A stretch of 64,000 bases of DNA from Erigeron canadensis (taxonomy: Eukaryota > Streptophyta > Magnoliopsida > Asterales > Asteraceae), in NCBI RefSeq assembly GCF_010389155.1, contig NC_057768.1:611501-675500 (forward strand), in the 5' to 3' direction. Positions within the stretch are counted from its first letter, which is position 1; each line of letters opens with the position of its first letter. Shown piece after piece: positions 58,801-64,000 of the stretch. The notes beneath the pieces are model-generated. The model was not told where the DNA came from and made no database searches. It saw only the letters and a list, made by a program, of their open reading frames with translations. Made by a program: the position numbers and the translations under genes.

Positions 58801-60749
58801 CAAATGTCCATTTTTTTTATTTTTACTTATTTGAATAATACATGTTTTCTTCAAAAATTTTATGGTTTTTTAACCTCGGTCCATGAAGACATACCTATTT
58901 GTAACGCATTATCTTTTGAATAATTCTTTTCTATTACGCGTAAATCGTTAACAAATGTAATGTCTCTCGGGACAACGCCCGGATGACATATCTCGTTACT
59001 AATTAATAATAGAAACAAAACATCAACAATAAAAAGTAAAATACATTAATAGTAAACTAAAGATACATTAACAATAAACAAAAAGATACATTAATAGTAA
59101 ACCTAAAATTACATTATGTTAATAAAGGGCGCTAATATCTATTAACAAACTTAATTACATATTTTTTAAAGATATGTATCACTCATTCTAATTTTCTTCA
59201 TTCATGCGAATAAAAATAAAAAATCACTTCCTTTCTACATATTTAGGGGATAGATGATAATTTATAGAATAAAAAAAGACATAAGTTCAATTTTTTCTAT
59301 ATTATATAACTGAGACTAACCAAATATATTAAATACAAGTAAATATCTTTATTCAAATAGAAACAAACAAATAATCTTATCCTTTCTATATTAAATATAT
59401 TATTATTCCTATATTATATAGATTAATCAATCAATAGATGGGTCATCACTTTAAAGCTAGATGCAGAACATCGACATATACACCACGTATCTTTATGTAG
59501 TGCTCGGTGCCGAACAAGGGAGGGGTGGACTTATATAAGGTGCTGATTGCCGTGTAAGCTTCTGGGGTCGGCATTATCCCCTATATGGTATGCTCTTAAA
59601 CTGATTGAATTAGAGAGCTCATGACATATATTATTGTTCCGCAAGCGTCATTATCGTGAAAGTTTGATCACCATTTATCCTCCTTTTTTGTGAGATACTA
59701 CATTGTTAGAGGTTTTTTTTTATCAAATTATTTAAGAGAAAAGAATATTTTACTTTGACTTAAATATACATGATCTAATTAAGATATTTCTTGACCGTTT
59801 TTCACCAATACTATATCAACCTCGATATATTGAGACATATTCAAACTTGTCATCCCTATTGTGAGAATATCATCTTACTATTAGCTAAGGTTGATAATAG
59901 GCCCCAATACCTTGTACATTCCTTGAAAACTTCTAGTTGAAAATGTTCAATTTATAACATTATTCACCACACTCACCGTCAACATATCTGTATTATATCC
60001 CATGAGCTTCCTCCATATGAATTTAACACTACAACAATCAAGAAAGCAATGTTGGAGAGTCTTATCTAAGCTAGGAGATCAGAGAGACTAACATGTTGAA
60101 AATATCAATCTCGATTCAATGACGGGTTTTAAACAGCAATAAGAAATTTTATTAATTAACGAAGCACTGTTTTAGAATTACAAAAATTACAAACGAGAAA
60201 CCTATTATAGATAAACTACGAAAACACAATCTAGAACCTAGTGGGAGCTTTAATGGGGAAAACCCATGCCAATTACGATACACGAGACATGAGAAAAGAT
60301 ACCCACCAATAAAGATCGCACCAACGGTTTTCATTCTATGGTGATTTTGATGTTATCCCATACTATATCTGTTAATGTAGGAAGCCGAACATGACGAGCC
60401 TTCCATATACAGATATACATATATTTGCATATGCGATTGGATCAAATTATTCCATAAAAAATTTGATTTTAGAATGGGAAGTAATTTACCAATTTGTTTT
60501 GTGACGGGTTTGAATAAACTTTATCAAAACTCGTCATATCAGTCATCGAATCTACACAAATTAAAATTTAAAAATCATTGCTTAAACCCCACAACAAACT
60601 CAATACCCCACGATCCCACACCATTACACCAAGTTAATATGTTATATGAACAACACATCATAAACATACAATAATACCATTTCCGTAATAATAACTCAAA
60701 AAATCAAACTTGACTTGAAGCCAAATTAAAAGAGTAAAAAAAACATTTA
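58801..60749. other. AT-rich intergenic, no gene seen
   Basis: A Helitron-like hairpin (CTCGGGACAACGCCCGG, about 58964-58980) without a clear CTAG end follows the repeat field. The rest has short random frames only. Confidence 0.4.
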
Positions 60750-61568
60750 TCTATACTATATATTAAAAAATATAGCCCCCTGTTGAAAGTTACAGAAGGA
60801 GAAATGTCTATTATGCCCTCAACTATAAATAAATCACCCAAAAATCATTATCGAGCATAAAAACGACTCCTGCACACAATTACTTCATTCTTATCACTTA
60901 TAAGTTTCCAAAATTACGCCCACAATTACTTCATTCTTATCAATTATAAGTTTCCAAAATTAAGATGATAACTGATCACTATGTATTAATTGATGATTGA
61001 TGATGATAATTCCAACCTTTTCAAACTTCATTCCCTGCATAATAGTTTCCAACTTTTTCAAACGACCTTTTAGTTATTTGCTAATAATTTACATAATTAA
61101 AATGTCATAACTTATTTGAGTTGCATATAAATACTTTTCATTCCACACAAAACTTTTCATATCACCATATGAATACCTTTCAATCTTTATAGTGTCCCTA
61201 AAATGGCCAAAACCGGTCCATCTACCAATGCTTCTTCATCGCACAAAAGAAAAAATCGTCAACGCTGGCATACACAGCCCCAAACGCGTCGCGCTCCAAA
61301 CTCGCCGTCTGCAGTTGCTAATGCCGTTGCAACCAACAACGGTTGACCCCGGTCATATTTAATTTTACATCTAAGTTGCATGTTGCGTATACAGAGATTT
61401 GTTGGATATGTTTTTAATTCCTACTATCTTTAGATTAACATTGGCCGTTGTTGCATTTACGTCATCCATCATTGTTTAATTGATTGTCCACGTTTATTTT
61501 TATTTGTTAATCACGGCATGAGAAGCCTTTACCATGGTATCCCGGCGCACGCGCGGGTACCGTGCTAG
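60750..61568 (+). mobile_element. Non-autonomous Helitron, complete
   Basis: Starts TCTATACTATATATTAAAAA after host A (TC at 60750-60751), ends with a GC-rich hairpin region CCCGGCGCACGCGCGGG, then TACCGTG, then CTAG (61565-61568) before host T. 819 bp. Holds an internal tandem repeat (CACAATTACTTCATTCTTAT at about 60875 and 60920) and a 47-codon open frame at 61204-61347. Confidence 0.9.
61204..61347 (+). other. 47-codon open frame inside the Helitron
   Basis: ATG to TGA; reads MAKTGPSTNASSSHKRKNRQ... then Arg/Pro/Ala-rich. GC content is above its surroundings. It could be the remnant of the first exon of a captured gene or of the parent Helitron's protein. I do not recognise it. Confidence 0.3.
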
Positions 61569-62255
61569 TAATATATATACAATTTAGAACATCCTTATCT
61601 ATAGTTAATTTTGGAGTTATTAATTTTGACCACCACTTTTTGAGTTTTTATATTTTGACCCATAAACTTTTAGTTTCTTTTATATTTACTAGGAGTACTT
61701 TACTTATAACTTTTAAGGTCTTAATTTCTACCACCAAGTTTTTGGGTTTTTCAATTTTGGCTCATATTTATTTTTACTTTCTACGCATATATAGATTTTT
61801 AGTTTTCTAACTTTTTATCATCAAACTGCTGAAACTTTCCAACTTTGGCCGCCATTTGTTTTTTTATTTTTAAATTTCTACTTATAAGTAAACTTTAAGC
61901 GCTTCAAATTTTTAATACCAAACTTTTGGATAATGTTAGATGTATGTTTGCACGATGTGAGATCAATAGTGGTAGTGGTGATGGCGTGGTGATGTCGGCG
62001 GCGACGAGTGGTGTAGGTTATTAATGTAAAGTTAATTGCTGTGAAAGATCGATGGTTGTGTAGTTATTTTAAGAGTTGATTTATTATTTTAAAAAAAGTT
62101 TTATATTGCTTTATTTTTTTGTGTTGTACTTTTTTAGGTTTATGATATGCTTTTTTAATACACGTTTATCGTTTATATGTATCAATCTCCTTATATGCGT
62201 AACAAATTTTATATATCGTTAAATTTCCCGGGGCAACGTCCGGGTAAAAAACTAG
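61569..62255 (+). mobile_element. Helitron 3' part, 5' end unknown
   Basis: Ends with hairpin CCCGGGGCAACGTCCGGG, then TAAAAAA, then CTAG (62252-62255) before T. The interior has the ACCACTTTTTGAGTTTT-type repeats and the GGCGGCGACGAGTGGTGTAG block related to 38728-39082. The Helitron at 60750-61568 may have inserted into this one, in which case its 5' end lies upstream of 60750. Confidence 0.6.
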
Positions 62256-62689
62256 TTGAATACAAATCGTAAACGACGCCGACCTAAAGCCAACGTCGAC
62301 ACAGTGGGGTGGGGCCAACCACACTCGAATATAGCAAGCTTCTGTAGCGGACACACCACACACGAAGCCTGCGTCAAATGACGACTACTCGCCCACACCA
62401 CCGTCGCGGACGCTATATTGTTAGAAACCGAACAACACGCTCACTAATTCGAAGACCCCACATTCAAAGCGCGTAGAGTTTCAACTATTCAACTAACCAA
62501 TCAGTCAAACACTTCAAATTACTCCCACCCAATATTTCCAAATTATTAAATACGAGTAGAATTCAGTTAAAACCCGCCAATCAAACTAACCTCACAAGTC
62601 AAAATTACACACCCAAAAAAGTCAACCCCCCTTCCTCTTCATCATAATTGATAATTCTTCTCCCAAACCGCCACAATCAAATTCCGATC
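62256..62689 (+). promoter_or_regulatory. Upstream region of the BIR-like gene
   Basis: Less AT-rich than the neighbouring repeats, with CCACC/CACACC motifs; no TATA box was assigned with confidence. Assumed promoter and 5' UTR by position. Confidence 0.35.
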
Positions 62690-64000
62690 ATGAATCCATT
62701 CCTCACACTTACCCTCATCTTCCTCGCCTTATCACAATCAGTACTATCAGAAGATGACGTACAGTGCTTACGTGGCATCCAACGTTCCTTCAGCCAGCAA
62801 TCAGAGATCGCCGCGTGGAACTTCTCAAACACCACGCGCGGTTTCATCTGCAGCTTCTTCGGCGTCACGTGCTGGAACGATCAGGAAAACCGGCTGATTT
62901 CGCTCACGCTTCGTGATTTCTCGCTTTCCGGTTCGATTCCTCCGGATATTAAGTATTGTAAAAGTTTACAGAATCTAGATCTGTCAGGTAATAATCTGTC
63001 CGGTTCAATTCCTTCAGATATTTGTAGCTGGTTGCCTTTTTTAGTAACTATTGATTTGTCTAATAATCAATTTAGTGGTGGAATTCCTGATAGTTTAGGT
63101 AACTGTACCTATATGAATACTGTTTTATTATCCGGAAATAAGTTAACCGGTAGTATTCCGTCGCGGCTTTCTAATTTAGGAAGGTTAAGTAAGTTTTCGG
63201 TTGCGGATAATCAACTATCCGGAAGTATTCCGTCCACTTTGTCGCAGTTTGATAGCGAGAATTTTGAAGGAAATGATGGTTTGTGTGGTAAGCCGTTGAG
63301 TACGTGTGGCGGTTTGAGTAAGAAGAATGTTACGATTATTGTTGCGGCAGGTGTGTTTGGGGCGGTTGTGGCGGTTTTGTTAGGGTTAGGGTTGTGGTGG
63401 TGGTATGCTAGGAAAGGAAGTAGGAAGAGAAAGAGTGGTGTTGATAGAGATCAGGAAGATAGGGATAGTAGTAGTTGGGCGGATAGGTTGAGAAGTTATA
63501 AGCTTGTTCAGGTTTCGTTGTTTCAGAAACCGCTTGTGAAGGTTAAGCTTGTGGATTTGATGATTGCTACGAATAATTTTAGTAGAGAGAATGTTATTGT
63601 GTCGAGTAAGACTGGGACAACGTATAGGGCTGTGTTGTCGGATGGTTCTGCACTTGCAATTAAGAGGCTTAATACTTGTAAGCTTAATGAGAGGATGTTT
63701 AGAGTGGAGATGAGCAGATTAGGTCAGCTTAGACATCCTAATTTGACTCCTTTGTTGGGTTTTTGTATGGCGGAAGATGAGAAACTTTTGGTTTATAAGT
63801 ATATGTCGAATGGGACTTTGTCGTCGGTGTTGCATAAGAATGGAAGTTTGCTGGATTGGCCTACTAGGTTAAGGATTGCTATAAGTGCAGCAAGAGGGCT
63901 TGCTTGGCTTCATCATGGATGTCGCCCTGCCATCTTGCTTCAAGATGTTAGCTCCGATGCTATATTCTTAGATGAGGATTATAACGCGAGAATAGTTGAC
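62690..64000 (+). CDS. BIR: LRR receptor-like pseudokinase, BIR type (5' part)
   Basis: Open from the ATG at 62690 to the window edge (437 codons, no intron, no stop). Signal peptide about 1-20; LRR N-terminal cap with Cys pairs; about four leucine-rich repeats (70-190); GNDGLCGKPL cap; membrane segment about 213-239 followed by RKGSRKRK; kinase-like domain from about 290. The short extracellular part and the kinase changes fit the BAK1-interacting receptor (BIR2/3/4) group: the Gly-rich loop lacks its glycine pattern (SSKTGTTYRAVL), Lys325 in AIKRL is kept, and the HRD motif reads LQD with the following Asn replaced by Asp. BIR proteins sit at the plasma membrane and hold back BAK1 before ligand binding. 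The C-terminal half lies outside the window. Confidence 0.9.
   Translation, partial: MNPFLTLTLIFLALSQSVLSEDDVQCLRGIQRSFSQQSEIAAWNFSNTTRGFICSFFGVTCWNDQENRLISLTLRDFSLSGSIPPDIKYCKSLQNLDLSGNNLSGSIPSDICSWLPFLVTIDLSNNQFSGGIPDSLGNCTYMNTVLLSGNKLTGSIPSRLSNLGRLSKFSVADNQLSGSIPSTLSQFDSENFEGNDGLCGKPLSTCGGLSKKNVTIIVAAGVFGAVVAVLLGLGLWWWYARKGSRKRKSGVDRDQEDRDSSSWADRLRSYKLVQVSLFQKPLVKVKLVDLMIATNNFSRENVIVSSKTGTTYRAVLSDGSALAIKRLNTCKLNERMFRVEMSRLGQLRHPNLTPLLGFCMAEDEKLLVYKYMSNGTLSSVLHKNGSLLDWPTRLRIAISAARGLAWLHHGCRPAILLQDVSSDAIFLDEDYNARIVD

Overview
This is plant nuclear DNA from a eudicot, possibly an asterid; the family is a guess. It is AT-rich, its genes have many GT-AG introns, the coding genes belong to plant families (DEL, SIN3-like, DUF760, BIR-type receptor kinase, F-box), and plant transposon classes fill the spaces between them. 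Intron-containing genes were rebuilt by hand from splice signals plus reading-frame closure. No alignment or database search was possible.

Layout: (1) 0.6-3.2 kb, an intact 10-exon DEL atypical E2F gene (+). (2) 4.3-9.2 kb, a Helitron carrying a nested hAT-type MITE, small repeats and a ~1 kb organelle-like (probably mitochondrial) insertion. (3) 9.2-13.3 kb, a 5-exon plastid-type DUF760 gene (+). (4) 13.3-24.9 kb, decayed repeats, two F-box genes (a fragment and a frameshifted copy), and a ~0.7 kb duplication carrying a small unknown gene, intact at 22.6 kb and frameshifted at 18 kb. (5) 24,958-33,471, an 8.5 kb Mutator-like element with 8-bp target duplications. It has an intact accessory gene with a Transposase_24-like domain on +, and a convergent, decayed MULE transposase on - whose last exon is an open OTU-protease-like coding block. 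A palindrome occurs in it five times, including in both terminal repeats. (6) 34.5-42.5 kb, F-box copies broken in different ways among Helitrons, MITEs and a SINE. (7) 44.2-52.4 kb, an intact 22-exon SIN3-like co-repressor gene (-). (8) 52.8-62.3 kb, an inverted MITE pair, Helitrons, a solo LTR with 5-bp target duplications, and degenerate repeats. (9) From 62,690 to the window edge, the 5' part of a BIR-like LRR pseudokinase gene (+).

Four host genes look functional (DEL, DUF760, SNL, and BIR as far as visible). DEL and SNL both act on transcription, but nothing suggests co-regulation; their proximity looks incidental. The most unusual object is the composite MULE, where the accessory ORF and OTU block remain open while the transposase has stops and frameshifts. 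The F-box cluster records its own history: paralogs act as empty sites for a Helitron and a SINE insertion.
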